From the NCBI GenBank assembly GCA_958298945.1, contig OY282605.1:10315811-10379810 (forward strand): 64,000 nt of DNA, in the 5' to 3' direction. The position numbers and the translations under genes were made by a program. Numbering within the stretch: the first letter of the stretch is position 1; every line of letters starts with the position of its first letter. The notes beneath the pieces are model-generated. The model worked only from the letters and a program-made list of their open reading frames with translations, made no database searches and was not told the DNA's origin. This stretch comes from Atherix ibis (lineage: Eukaryota; Arthropoda; Insecta; Diptera; Athericidae). Shown here piece by piece: positions 45,340 through 58,250 of this stretch.

Positions 45340-45950
45340 ACCTTTTCCATCATGTGTCAACTGTGATTCTAATTTTTCTGCATCCACTGACCAAATTGCT
45401 TCTAACATCTCTGACCATGCGTAGACAAATATTCTGAGTCAAATAGTGGAAGATTTCTTTCCACGCATTGGCTTAACATCAGCGCCTCAGTCTACTCAAC
45501 AACCATTCCAAAATTTCTGAAAAGGAAACTTTTTAGAATTTGGATTGGTTATACCTCCTCCTTTATGGCAGTTTTTTTAACTATCCCTCATATCCCAAAC
45601 GAATGCTACTAAATAAAGCATTTTATTTTATGCAGCCTTTTTCAATATTGAGTTCATAGAACCAACAACTCCTGTCCTAAGGCCTTTCTTAAATTTTCCA
45701 GAAGAATTTGATATGCTTCATAAAATTGAATAACGTTTAAGTGATCTCTCTAAGTTACGTTAAAACCAGTTTCAATAGGTAAGCTGACAATGCCAACCCA
45801 TACGCAACACTTAGTCTGAGAGTCTCTGCTAAAATTTATAAAATTGCACTATAACATTATGTCACCAAATGGCCTCATAGCTATGGCGTCATAAATAGGC
45901 CTTTGACACATACCTTAAAGATCATATAAAAATTAAAAAAAACTATAAAA
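45340..45950 (+). pseudogene. non-LTR retrotransposon 3' tail, decayed (copy 2)
   Basis: Parallels the block at 14370-15055: a shared CCATGCGTA stretch near 45415, then a coding-like end that reads RPFLNFPEEFDMLHKIE at about 45685-45735. It closes with the dispersed 3' repeat starting CCAAATGGCCTCATA at 45863 and an A-rich end near 45945. Protein evidence is thin and rests mostly on similarity between the two copies. It runs opposite to the adjacent R1-clade relic. Confidence 0.5.
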
Positions 45951-46225
45951 ATTGACAGTCGCATAATATGTTGATCGCTGCTGCCGCTATCTTCAATTGA
46001 TGAACAACACAAGCCCACCAAGCCTGTTCAGCAACTCATTCGCTAAGCAAATTCACATGTTCGCACGTCACTGAGTGGACAATCGATTCATTTTTGTTCT
46101 GCTGTTGACTATTATTATGGTTGCTTGATTAGTTTTTGGTTGATTGCATGTGACATCTTAAGCCACATCACTTCTGCGAAAATAACTTAATTTTTTTTTA
46201 CAGCAAACTTACTGTCATTGATGAT
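45951..46225. other. spacer, nothing seen
   Basis: Less AT-rich than average but without a recognisable frame or repeat. Confidence 0.4.
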
Positions 46226-46389
46226 TACCAGGGGTATAAGCTGTTTGTTCATAGATGGCGTGAGTGAGCGTATTAGGCTACCATAGGCACGCCATACTTT
46301 TTTTTTACGAGTTTGACATCTGTCAACATTAATCAGTGCACATTGTCAGCAATTTCGTACAACAACATACATTTTTCCTTTGGTAATCA

Positions 46390-47426
46390 TGTCTAGTTTT
46401 GTGCCAGAAAAACAGCATATGCGGGAAGCTCTGTTTTTCTGCTTCAATTTGAAAAAATCGGCTCCCGAGTTGCATCGAAAGCTATAGTAACAGTGCTTTA
46501 TTGGAAACAATGTGCCTATATTGGTTTTGACGGTTCAAAGATGGTAATTTTGACTTATGGGACAAGAAGCGTGAAAATCGGCCTAGAAGGTTTTGGACCA
46601 TCGATTGTGGGACAAGAAGGGTGAAAATCGGCCTAGAAGGTGTCGTTTTCGTCCAAAAGAGCTCTTTTGGACGAAAACGATACCGAATCGTAAAAAATGC
46701 TCGTGGAGCAATTGGGTGTTACTTAACCAACCATTTCCATATGTCTACGTGCAATGAGGAAGATTTAAAAGATCGGAAAATGGGTGCCGCATGGAGCGAC
46801 GCCAAAACACATGCAAAATGTTGCTCGCTAGATAAAAAAAAAGTCGTTCCTGCATCGGATTGTGATAGGAAAGAAGAAAGTTGACCCACAAGAAATCAAC
46901 CACCAACATCGTCAGAAAGTTGACCCCGGCCAACCACCAACATCTTCCGCAAGACCAAAAAGGTTCGGACGTTTTGTGGGATCAGCAGGGTATCGTCTAC
47001 TATGAGATGTTGAAACCTGGTGAAACTCTCAATGCCCACCGCTACCACCAACAACTGATCAAATTGCACCGTGCTCTGCGTGAAAAAAGGACGGATTATC
47101 AACAAAAACATGACAAGCTGATTTTCCTCCACGACAACGCAACATCGTACATGTCAAAAATGGTCCGAAACTACTTGGAGATACTCAACTGGGGGTGCTA
47201 CCCCACCTCGCTTATTCAACATACCTTGCCCCTTCCGACTACTACTTGTTTTCGTCGATGGGCCACGCGCTCGCTGAGGAGCAGCATTTCGATTCTTGCA
47301 AAGATGTACGAAAATGGCTTAATGATTGGTTTGCCTCGAAAGAGAAGGAATTTTTTTTGACGTGGTATCCACAAATTTCCCGAGAAATGGGAAAAATGTC
47401 TAACTACCGAGGGTAAGTACTTTAAA
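46390..47426 (+). pseudogene. mauritiana-type mariner transposase (copy 3)
   Basis: The ATG near 46390 gives MSSFVPEKQHMREALFFCF, then FKDGNFDLWDKK-like sequence read in shifted frames. Around 46560-46680 a block of about 32 bases (GGGACAAGAAG onward) is repeated in tandem, and a 38-bp palindrome follows. Then come KMGAAWSDAKTHAKCCSLDK in a shifted frame and SDCDRKEES where the first catalytic aspartate region should stand. Next are MLKPGETLNAHRYHQQLIKL, LIFLHDNATSYMSKMVRN with the second aspartate, and LAPSDYYLFSSMGHALAEEQ with the third. The C-terminus is visible to about 47426. At least four frame changes rule out function. Confidence 0.9.
46643..46680. repeat. 38-bp perfect palindrome inside mauritiana mariner
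   Basis: The left half TCGTTTTCGTCCAAAAGAG is followed at once by its exact reverse complement, with no loop. One half is element sequence; the other half is an inverted extra copy. Confidence 0.95.
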
Positions 47427-47509
47427 TAAATTTGTTTTTGCTTTCTATGAAAAAAAACATGTGTTTTTTTTAAATAAAAAACAGCGAATTTAAGCTTATA
47501 TACCTTGTA

Positions 47510-49785
47510 TATTAAAATTTTTTGTTCTTATAACAACAACAAAAATATCTATAAAAATTAATAGATAAAAAAAATCCAGGATATTTTTATTAGAAACGTT
47601 TGTGAAAAAGGCAAATTTTTAACAAAAACTTTCTTATTGGAAATTAAATTGGAAATGAAAACAACTTTTAAGGGTGGCCGATGATTTTTATTTTATCTAT
47701 AAAATCATCGCTGAAAACACACAAAATTTTCGAACCAAATGTTAAGCTCCCCATAGTTAGCATGTTGTTGTGTATGCATAATATTAATTTAACGAAATTT
47801 CCATCTATAATGTTGCAGTTGCAATAAACTAATTTCATACAATATCATTGGAGTATCTGAACTAAGCAGAAATGTATGGAATTCAATTTATTTAATTTCC
47901 GCAATGCCGATACCAGATGGAAACTCTTCAATTGAAATGAATTCAATTACCCATAAGTGTATGAGTTTATTTGGTTGCAAATTTAAGATAAATCTATGGA
48001 AATGCAATCATGCTAATAGATACTTATAAGGTGATCATATGAATGCAAGAAGAACTAAGCATTAATGTAGTTTGTATACAATACACTGTATAGTGGGTTA
48101 TGTATGGATAAATAATGAGATTGCAGAAGGAATCCGAAGACTTGAAGGAGTGCAACGGATATGAGTAACATTGCGCCAGAATTCAAGTACATATCTTGGA
48201 AGGAAATTTTCTATTCAAATCATCCCTTAAAATCTAAGATTCCATCTGTCAAATTTACCACGATGAGAGAACGATTTAATCGTCATACACTGTAATGCCT
48301 CCATTATTGACTATCGAAATAGCTACTTTATTGACTGTGAATTATTCTCCAAGTTCCCCCTCCTCACAAATTGTACATGCCTTAAAATTTAATAATAACA
48401 ACTACTATTTTGAATGTATGTGTAGTAGTGTAATAATATATATTCGAAATAAGATGAAAATCTCAAAAGAATAAATATTATTAATAATTGGTGAATATAA
48501 CCAATTTAGTGGACTGAAAGATTTTCACATTAACAGTTTTTATTCCTTATGTCAATATTTAAGTTGATATATAATTTAATATGGAAAATATGAGGCAATT
48601 TCATGGAACTGGTGTGTATATTTAGATTTTGAAGGGAAAAATTATATTTCAATTTTGCGCAAGGTCGTTTAATAGCTGTTCGGTCTTTGGAGCTACGATA
48701 TTTTAGACAGAATCAATCTGTTTTTTTTTTTACTTTAAAAAAAATCTACAAAATATAAAAATTTATTAAATTTTTTTATATTATGAATGTGCTGATACTT
48801 TTTCTGCCATATTGAATATGAATTGAGAATCACTGAATAAGAAAAGTTCATTCATCTGTTCTTAATGTTGAACAGGAGTAATCAGGTTTGAATGAAATTT
48901 GGCCCCCGCTTACATAAATTTGCCAAAAAAAGTTCAATTTTTATTTTTATTAATAATTTTTTGGTTATTGCTGTTTTTTTTTTATTGAATATTGAATTTT
49001 TCCTAAGCAAAGTTCTTTTATTCTATTAAATTCAAATTATTATTTGAGTCACAGGTGTGATTAGGTCAGGTTTTTATTTTATAGCATTTATTAATGGAGA
49101 ATTTTCTTTTAAATTTTAATAGCATATAGCTTAGAGTATTTTTAATTTTTTTATAAATTATTTTTATATACAGAAAAATTATTTTATTTTTGTTTGAAAT
49201 TTGAACTTTTACATACAGTAGAATTTGGTTTCTTCTTGTATGATTTACTAAATATTTTCAATTTATGTTAAAATAAATTAAAATAATAAATTCTATTTAT
49301 AATTCTATTATTTTAATTTGATTAACAAGAAAAATATCTTTTTTAATAATAAAGGAAACGTATTTTTTTAAATAGTTCTGTCCTCATCACAATCTCAGTT
49401 TGAGAGCCCCTAGTATAATTTATAATCTTTGAATTATATTGATTTTTTTTTTGTTACAACTTTTTTTTAAATATTATGTTATTTTTTTTTGTACCTATTA
49501 TTAATTATATGTAAAATATTATATAAAAGGTAAAAATATTAATAGAATACTTAAAATAACTTGAAGGATTGACTTTTCCATATTCCTTTTCTGATGAGTT
49601 ATTTTTAAGGCTCTCTAAAATTATCATTTAATTGATTTTTAAACATAAATAAAAGTTTAGTAAAATTGAACAAACTAATTAGTTAAAAATCAAGGATATT
49701 TTGAGCATATTTTAAATTATTTGAAGTACAATGCAAATTATTGGGTTTTCTATAGCATTTTTGATGCTCGATAATTCTTTAGATC
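47510..49785. other. AT-rich stretch, no recognised gene
   Basis: No motif-bearing frames in 2.3 kb. Confidence 0.45.
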
Positions 49786-49787
49786 CT

Positions 49788-50278
49788 AAAAAGGCGGTAT
49801 GATAAGTTGGTAATAAATGAAGCACAGAATTAATTTATTCCATAAAAATTGATTTATTTTCAAAATCTGCAGAAGAGGCATTAGTTTCAAGTATAAATGT
49901 AAAATTGTACGCCAATTTCTTCCCACCAAGTGAATTTATTTCCATCTTCCAGAGCTAAATCTGGAGAATACTGTAGGTAGAGTAGTAATATAAAAAGTAT
50001 CTACATGAAGAATACTGTGGGTAGAGTAGTAATATAATTTTTCTTCATGGATTTTATTAATTATTTCTTCGGTGGTGATGTAAATTGAACGTTATACAAT
50101 ACATTCTTAGCATCACTTGTGGTCATACTACTACAACAAAATTTAGTAAACCACTTTAGAATAATTCAATTAGATGATAAAGAATATTCGTAATATATTT
50201 TAAGCTTGATTTTGACTTATAATAATATTTACCTCAAAAAAATTATTCTATTAGCACACGAAATTCACTTTTTTCCAT
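49788..50278 (-). pseudogene. irritans-like mariner, internally deleted relic
   Basis: The minus strand has ATG at 50278 giving MEKSEFRVLIE, the irritans N-terminus. It is followed by WFTKFCCSSMTTSDAKN and EEIINKIHEE in shifted frames (helix-turn-helix part). The central catalytic region is missing. Near 49975 YSPDLAL, and near 49935 LGGKKLAYNFTFILE, represent the end of the protein. It finishes at a conserved boundary with AAAGGCGGTATGATAAGT (plus strand, 49790). The last 170 bp recur at 54893-55058 and 62218-62395. Confidence 0.72.
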
Positions 50279-50289
50279 ATTAATCAAAC

Positions 50290-53200
50290 AACACATAACT
50301 TGTCTCTTTTCAATGCCTATCAAAACTAAACTAATAAGTAGATATTAATAAAATTTTATTTAACATTTTCCAAAAATGCCAAATAATAAAAAAAATATTT
50401 TTTTTGCTGATATCAACTACATTTCTTACATTTATCACTGACTTATCAGACTACCGTGAGAAGTACCAAAAGTGATATGTCAAAGTGGTCTTTTTTTTTA
50501 TTTCAATATTTTTAAATTTAAATAAGAAAGAATTCTGATCCAATTTCTGAGACAAAAGCTGCTCAATTCAAGGCTTAATCTGAGTCTAATGATCATTACG
50601 CAAATCGAACAATTGCACAGACACTAATTAAAGATTAACAAACTATTTACTGATGGTGGAATAAATTTGGCTTTATCCAAAGAAGTGGTATCTATATTAT
50701 GGGCTACTGTTGGATAACCAAAGCATGAGAAGTATTAACCTCAGGTGGAGGAATTTGGGTTTATAATTGAGAGAAATTGATGTGACATGGCTTACCATAA
50801 AGGACAGACTAGATCCGCCTTTTTGCATAGTCGCCGAAAATTTGGATATTTTCCTTTATTCACTATAATTTCCAGACTTGGCTTCATATAATTAACTTGG
50901 CATCATAAAATTTCAGGTGTCTATAGAATACTTTTAATGCAAAATTTTAATTTTTGGGGAAAAATAATCTGTCACTATATTTGCAAAAATTCTAATTGAT
51001 GTAATTTATTTTTTAAAAATAGATGCTTATAAAAATTTCAATAATTTTTCTTTAAATTTTCTTCATTAAAAAATATCCATAAAAATTTTCATCATATATT
51101 TATCTAAAAATATAGCTTCATTAGAAGTGTTCCGTCCATGTTAACATATTTACTATTTATTATTTATGAATATGAGATAAAAAAAAAACATTATAAATGT
51201 GCTTTTAAAAATAAGAAATAGTAGTCATAAAAATATTATTCTGTACAGTCATAAAATTTAAGAGAACATGAATTTCATAAAAGAATCTTTTTAAAAATTT
51301 ATCTTTAGACCCCATGTAATATGTTATAAATATTCGAACATGTTCAGTTGTTGAATATCATAAAAATGTTATCGAATGTTTATTTTGAGATGAAAGAGAC
51401 CAGCAGATTGTTTTTTTTTTTAATTTACTAAATAAGTTTTAAGTGTTTATGTTTGCTGTTAAATGAATTTGTCATAATAAAAATTTATAAAAATTTATGA
51501 GAGCTAATTTGATAAATTCCACATACTCAAATGGAGAAGAAATCCTCAAATACACTCAATAAAATTAACCTTTAATGAATTTTTTTTTATTATTGAACAC
51601 TTTATGGCTGAATCCTGGTTATTGGATGAGTGATTTCGGTCGGGAACTGATATGGTGACCAAAAGTATATTGGTAGAATTGGAAGGAGGTAGAAACTGGC
51701 GTGGCTGCCACTTTTGATTTTTGACAGATTTCATCGTTCGTTTTACGACTAATTTTACAGAACTGACATTTATTCATGACAAGATTTAAGGGCATTTTGT
51801 GTCAGTTCTGGTATTATTGGTGTCACTTTTGTGTACGGAAACAGTCTTTCATTTGGCAATCGTACGGCGCCTTTGGTGTCAGCTTTAATTTACGATTTAC
51901 ACGAGACTACTTTGCATCACAACAGCCCCCATTTATACCCTTCCGCAATCTGTTAAGTTAATTACTTGCAGTTACTTTAAAATCCTACCCAACGAATAAA
52001 AAGGCAATTTCGTTTTCTTTGAAGTTGGTTTGTGTCGCGGCCCTTTAATTATTGCAGTACTGCGTGGGGGTGTCCCTACACATCTATATTCCTGTAATAT
52101 GGGGTGGAGGTGTTAATGTGCACTTCAAGTTAATCACACGCATAAGACCTTTTCAAATAGGAATTTCTACTTAATTGGATCTAAGAAATTAACCCGCCCA
52201 GAGAATTCAAATGCAGAACTGCGCTATTCTTCAGTCAACCACCCACAGTGCTCCAACAAAGATACTTTAAATAATGTAATACTTATTACTGAGATGCTGT
52301 AAATATAATATTAGGCGATTTAATGCAATATTTTAATTGCCAACAAATTAATCGTTTTGTTCGTATTTTTGGCACTAGTATGTGATCAAAGCAATTTATT
52401 TTGAAGTCATTCGAAAAATACGTTTTCTTTGCCTTAAAGGGGCTCCCCAAAATAAAAATATCAATCGATTGTCTGCATAAAAGAATTTATAAAATTTTAT
52501 TTTAATAAAATAATTTAAATTTGTATCTCGATAGAACTTTGTCTGTTAGTTATTACTTACACTGCCTTGCTACTATTTATTATACCAAAATTAACTTTTT
52601 TGAGAAAGATTAATAAAAATATATTTTTATTAAAAAAATAGTTAACATTCGGTATTAAGGAAAAAAATCACTTTTATCCATCCACATCAGTTAAAATAAA
52701 AAAAAAAAAAATCCTTTTTGATTGCATACACAAAAACTCAATCTCGATAGTCGACAGAAACTTTCCCAAAGAACATATCTCCTGATAGTCCTTAGCTTCG
52801 TCAGGAGAACTTTTAAATTATTCAGTCCTGTTGGGAATTTAAGTATATTTTTTTTTCTTCTCTGATTTTTTTTTTTGAGAACGAAAAAAAAAATATTGCC
52901 TCAAGAAAACTTTTCCAAAGTAGCAAGGATACAGGAATAAATTTTTATAAAGATTTTCTCAGATAAGTTTTTAGTTTATTTTTGATTAGAAACTATTTGA
53001 ATAGGCAAAGATTGTGAATGAGATGAGATAAATTGGAATTTTCATGCTATAATAATTATTTTGTTAGAACCAGAGAGTTTCAGTTATGTGGAAATTCATG
53101 TTTTTATATACTCTGCCTATAAATTGTGATGCGTACAATTTACTGTACTACTCAAGCATACTTAAGCACTTTGACTTTTAAGTTCATCCTAGCGAGAATG

Positions 53201-54085
53201 TTGAAATTATTAGAAGAATGGCTCAGACGGTAGTCAATACTTGTTAAAGGCTAATTATTGATTACTTTGTACTGTAAGCCTCTGGTAGAACTCTTCACAA
53301 GATTGAGAATAAATAGGAGCACATCGATCTGGAAAGTTTTCCCATTTTCTATAGTAATCAGGTCCATAATTCAAATGAAAGGAGCGTGCGTCTTTGAAGT
53401 TCCGCCGTCAGGGATGTATTCATTCTTCTAGGATGGCAGACAGGAAAAAGAAATCGTTCACCATTTATATATTGCAATATCTTGAAAATTGTATGGCTGA
53501 CTAACGTATATCATAATTTTTATAGTGTCTAGAATTGAATCTGATGGTCCAGTTGTTGTTGCCTCCGATACGGTCAGCTTCAGCACTGTATGCTCGGATC
53601 CAGAGCTCTTCTCATTTGTCAAGATAATTTAGCGATTAGGGACCGTGAAATATTGCTGGAGCTTGGACAACAATACCAGTACAAATTAGCTACATTTAAG
53701 ATAAGTTACTGCGTAATGAACCATAAAGAGTCTGCACCACATGACTTTTTGATTACAAAACATGGCCATGTACTAAGCACATAAACATTGTGTTTATCCG
53801 AGAGTTAGTTTTCATGGCACGGACAAGGCACTTTTGTATAATCTATACTAAAAATTAAGTTAGTAGTAAATCGATAAATAGCATCGAATTTTTCTATAAT
53901 CTATTCAGTTTTTTTTAAAGATAAAATATCAGTTCAAAAAGTTTTCATTTTTTTTTTAAGTAAAACTTTTATAGAAAATTTCTGCCTTTAACATTTTATT
54001 TTTTTTTACTAAAACTGTATATTTAAAAAAAAAGTTTATTCCACTTAAAAGTATTTAAAACAATAATAGACTACATTTAAATTAA
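50290..54085. other. long stretch without a recognised gene
   Basis: Mostly AT-rich. The zones 51600-52250 and 53180-53830 are less AT-rich and contain frames of 61-64 codons at 51776-51961 and 53590-53784. No motif or splice context lets me call a gene. A faint Tc1-like helix-turn-helix resemblance near 50620-50700 is too weak to list. Confidence 0.4.
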
Positions 54086-54090
54086 GCTTA

Positions 54091-54719
54091 CACATTGTGC
54101 CCAAAAAATAACCGAACTTATTTTTAAATCATACAACATGCAGCGCCATCTATGTGTATTTATCTTTTATCAATAAAAGAAAAAGTGTGCTAATGTTACA
54201 AAACAAAAAAGAGCAAATATAAAATTTTGTGTTTAACTTGAAAAAAATTCCCTGAAATATACGAATTGATGGAAAAAGTTTGTGGTGATAATTGTATGAG
54301 TCGTACTCAAGTTTATACGTGGTTTACACGATTTAAAAATGGTCGTGAGGATTTAAAGGATGACCTAAGGCCAGGTCGTCCAGAAGCTAGTAATCGTGCT
54401 GAATTGGTGGAAAAAGTCCGTGAAATCATTGGTATCGATGCAAATTTTACTATGAGAATGTTGGCTGAGGAATTAAATACGAGTAAAAATACTATTGGGA
54501 AAATTTTAACTGAAGATTTGGGTAAAAGAAAGATTTTTGCGCGTTTTGTTCCACATGAATTGAATGAAGACCAAAAAAGTGAACGAATTTTTGATGAAAA
54601 AACGAATTTCTCCCATCAACCACCATCCATATTCGCCTGATCTATCACCATGTGACTAAAGATGGCGCTGCATATTATATGGTTTAAATATAAAGTTCGG
54701 TTATTTTTGAGACACACGT
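54091..54719 (+). mobile_element. deleted mariner with long terminal inverted repeats
   Basis: The left end CACATTGTGCCCAAAAAATA and the reversed right end share about 60 bp of imperfect inverted homology, including AATAACCGAACTT and GCAGCGCCATCT. TA precedes the element at 54089-54090 and follows near 54720. Length is about 630 bp. The exact right edge is uncertain by one or two bases. Confidence 0.82.
54266..54655 (+). pseudogene. mariner-type transposase, DNA-binding half only
   Basis: The frame reads MMEKVCGDNCMSRTQVYTWF, TRFKNGREDLKDDLRPGRPE, then VREIIGIDANFTMRMLAEEL and LGKRKIFARFVPHELNED. This is a complete mariner-style bipartite helix-turn-helix region and linker. At about residue 110 it passes directly into HQPPS, with YSPDLSPCD in the next frame, the stretch with the third catalytic aspartate; a stop follows at once. 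So both the middle of the catalytic domain and the C-terminus are deleted. The intact DNA-binding part is unusual among the relics here, but no expression evidence exists. The subfamily differs from the others in the window. Confidence 0.82.
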
Positions 54720-54759
54720 TAAAAATTTCATCAAAATTTATAAGATTTAATTCTTAAAA

Positions 54760-55124
54760 AAAAAAAACAATAAGCTAAATATATTTTTAACAGCTACTTA
54801 TGTAAGACAATTTCATTCAATTTCAGCTACTTATGTAAGACACACGCTAAAAGATAAAAAGATCTTTAGTTGAAAATGATACTTCTTTAGATCTTACAAA
54901 GGCGGTATGATAAGTAAGTAATAAATGAAATAAAGAATTAATTTATTCAATAAAAATTAATTTCTTTTTCAAACGTTGCAAAAGTGGTCTTAGTTTCGAC
55001 TATAACTGCAAACGTCTTCCCACCAAGTTAAATTCTTCCTCCATTTTCCAGAGCTAAAAAAAAAACAATAAGTTAAATACATTTTTAACAGCTACTTATG
55101 TAAGACAATTTCATTCAATTTCAT
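54760..55124. repeat. direct repeats flanking an irritans-like mariner scrap
   Basis: A block of about 65 bp (containing CAGCTACTTATGTAAGACA) lies at about 54762-54826 and again at 55060-55124. Part of it is repeated once more at 54828-54842. Between them, 54893-55058 is the C-terminal scrap also found at 49790 and 62218; minus strand, it contains LGGKTFAVIVETKTTFATFE. The scrap ends at the same AAAGGCGGTATG boundary. Confidence 0.8.
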
Positions 55125-58100
55125 TAAAAAATATAGACAATTTTATTAGAAAAGTAACAAAAAAAAGGAGTAAAAGAATAGATTGCCAAAAAAAAACCTC
55201 TTTTATGTCAATCGATATTTTTACTAGCAGTTTTTGTTTTTATCCAAAGTAAAAATATGTTATAAAACGATTTCTGAGCCACTTTATTATGCTATCACCC
55301 CATACGATTGGGTATTATCAGCGAAATTTATTGAACGATTTACTTTTCACGATTGCCAGACAATCCTCGTTCAAGCCAGGTCGAAATCCTATCAGGGTAT
55401 TATCCTGGCATACAATGTATCCTGGTGACGAAAACGGTGGCTTTATACGTAAATTACTATGCAAATACGACTATGTTCAAGGGTGTACACATTCTGGGCT
55501 GAAATTCGACACACCCTTAAAAAAATTTGTACAAGCCTAGAAAAAAATAGACATACTCGTAAGCTTATAGTATTCATAGACTTCAATGCTGTAATCACAC
55601 GCTATCGCGTATGTTTAAAGAAAAGAAAAACTCCTTAAAGAATACACATTCGATTATGAAATTGAATTTAGACTGCAATTTAACGAGCAAAAATCGTCAC
55701 ACACAAAAAAATACAATTTTTTTTCACACATGTTATTTTGTAAAAAAAAAATTAAAGTGCATTTTACCAAAAATCTCCTTTCCTTCCAAAACCAACCCTC
55801 CCCCCTACCCCACCTTAAAAATAGAAAAAAATTATAATAATAATAACACTGAAGTACACGTAAAATGTATAAAAGAAAAATTTCTCAAATTTTGTCCTAT
55901 ATTTTAGCAGAGCATTTCGTTTCGATATATTGTAATTTTTAAATTTATAGTTAAAATAATATATAATATATTTACGTTAATGGGTTATTTTTATAGTAAC
56001 ATAAAAAAGGATTCCAGAATTTATTGTCTCAGATTAAAAAAATTATTAATATTTCTTTTTTCAATTTAATATAAATTCAGTTGTCCTTTTTTAATTTAAC
56101 ATAAATTCAATAAATTAATCTAGAATACTCTATATGTCCTTTTTCTGCATAATATTATCAATTTCTACTTGAAAAAATTTTGACATTTAATTCGATCCCA
56201 GTTTTATTATTGTTTTTTTTTTTGTTTTTTTTTTTTTGCTTCTTCCAAAAAAACGATATAGAAAAAGGAATGAGTCCTTATAACACTAAAGATTTATGAC
56301 AGTCATTTGGGAAAACTTTTTTCCAAATCTCTTATAGTGAATTTTGATCGTTTTATATAAAAATATCTCCATTCCATATCATATCCTTATCGTATCATAT
56401 AATCGCAATTCTGTCATTTGTTTCGATATTTTAAGTTCTGACATCAAAGTTAAGTGAATTGCTTGATAAAAACTAGAGCTTCTGGGAATTAGTCTAGCTG
56501 GCTAGCTTTTAGTTTAAGGATATTATTTTCTTCCATCATTTTTTTTATTTTATTTTAGAAAATCTCATTCTTTGAATAATTTTTTGTGTTGTTGTGATTT
56601 TTCCAATTTCCACGCTCTGATTTGTTCTTTGAATTTTGTCCAGTTATGAAAAAAAAAAAAATTTACTTAAATAGATAAAAAGGAATATACATTGTTCTTA
56701 GGCATACATACCTATATATGGATATATGTATGTTTGTATATGATTTGCAAAAAAAAGAAGAAGAAAAAGTAAAAAGAATAGAAAATTTATTCATAAACTT
56801 TGACCCAATTTAAGTGGAAATTTATGCTGACATGGATTGTAGAAATCCCAAAAATCTTCTTCTAATACCAGAATTGAATTTTCTTTAGTGATTTTTTGTT
56901 ATTTTTATTATTATTATTACTTTTTTTTGTTGCTATTTGCCTATAGTTTTTATCCTCTTTTACAAGAAATAGAAAATATATATATATGGAGAGAAAAAAA
57001 AATCCGTCCAAGAAATAATCATATACAACCATTCAAGTATGGTCGTAAGAGCATATTTCGAAGGACATGAAAATATTTCGAAAATGATAGGAAAATCCAA
57101 TTTGTCCATAAAGAACTGATAGTCATACTGGCTACTGGTTGTAATCTGATGAATCCGAGGAATTGAATTTGTCCTGATTGGAGATGGGAGAGCCATAAGA
57201 TATTTGATTTCTTTAATGTATAAAAGAGAAAAGGACATAAATAAAAAATAGAACTAAGAATTTTTATGGACAATGTAAATAGCTCGATTTCGCGGAGAAG
57301 CCTTTTGAAATGGCTTTTAGTTTTTATACAATATTAAATTAGGCAAACTTTTTTTTTTCTTCTACTAATAAGTTTTCATAATAAAAGTTGTTCCAATAAG
57401 TTTTGCTAATTTATATATCTGCTGAGTAATTAGAAATAACAAAATTTTTTTTTATAAAATAATTTTTTCTTAAGTACATTTTTAATTTTGTTTCGAATTA
57501 TCTTTCTTGAAATAACAATAAAAAAATATTGTTAGAGATGAAGATACGAATTACAATTTCAAATAAGAAAATTGTTATCTTGTACAAAAAAACAACAACA
57601 TTATAATAAAAATAAATATTATACAATTTTAAACCTTTTGAAGTAATAAAATGGACTTAATAGTCGGAAAAGTTCCCTCGTCCTAATGTTGTTGAACCTG
57701 ACGTTTTTCCTGATCGTAATTGTTGTCCAATAACTACCCCTTTTATCAAGTCTTATCTTTTTAATGCTGTGTTAACAAAAGGTAAATACGATACTTATCA
57801 GAATTTGCCATATTGTAGTAGAAATAGAGGGCGACTGAAAATATATTCATTAAGTTATCATTTGCTACGGCTTAAATCGTTAAATATTATCCGCCTTAAA
57901 AAAAATTGGGAATTTTTTTATCAAATTGTTGACTTTTTTTTCGATTTTTAAAAATCAAATTAGAATACTTGTAAAAGCTTCAAATATATTTATATATTGT
58001 AAACAAAAAGAAAATAAATTTTTTTCAATTTTTTTTAAATGATTTTTTGAATGTTATATTTAATTGACAAAACGGTTATCCAATTTACGTTTTAAAAAGT

Positions 58101-58248
58101 AACATTACATAAAATATACTTTAAATTTAAATATTGATCAAAATTTCTTTTTTTTTATATTATTTAAATATTGCCATTATATGAGGAAATATAATATTTC
58201 TCAAAATAAATACCAGAAGAAGCATCGCAGAACTTCATCCTTTTTAAA
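55125..58248. other. AT-rich stretch, no recognised gene
   Basis: Contains a patch at 55290-55540 with balanced composition and an 83-codon frame with no known motif, a pyrimidine-rich run at 55790-55815, and several small frames of skewed composition. Nothing is assignable. Confidence 0.42.
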
Positions 58249-58250
58249 TA

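Larger units (their letters stand above)
46228..47507 (+). mobile_element. mauritiana-type mariner, full length (copy 3)
   Basis: Left terminus CCAGGGGTATAAG at 46228 and right terminus, reversed CAAGGTATATAAGCTTAAAT, ending at 47507, are flanked by TA on both sides. Length is 1280 bp, the normal size for this subfamily. Its apparent full length is partly due to internal duplications that offset losses. Confidence 0.93.

Noticed and set aside
50560..50960. Tc1-like transposase N-terminus
   Set aside because: A few residues (ANRTIAQTL, then WWNKFGFIQRSG) resemble Tc1 DNA-binding segments, but the match is short, broken by stops, and no catalytic part or terminal repeats are visible.
53590..53784. 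64-codon frame as a small gene or exon
   Set aside because: Composition is less AT-rich than its surroundings, but I see no known motif, and consensus splice sites alone are too common in this DNA to support an exon.
55290..55540. Retrovirus-like or reverse-transcriptase segment
   Set aside because: Balanced composition drew attention, but neither strand yields a recognised motif series.
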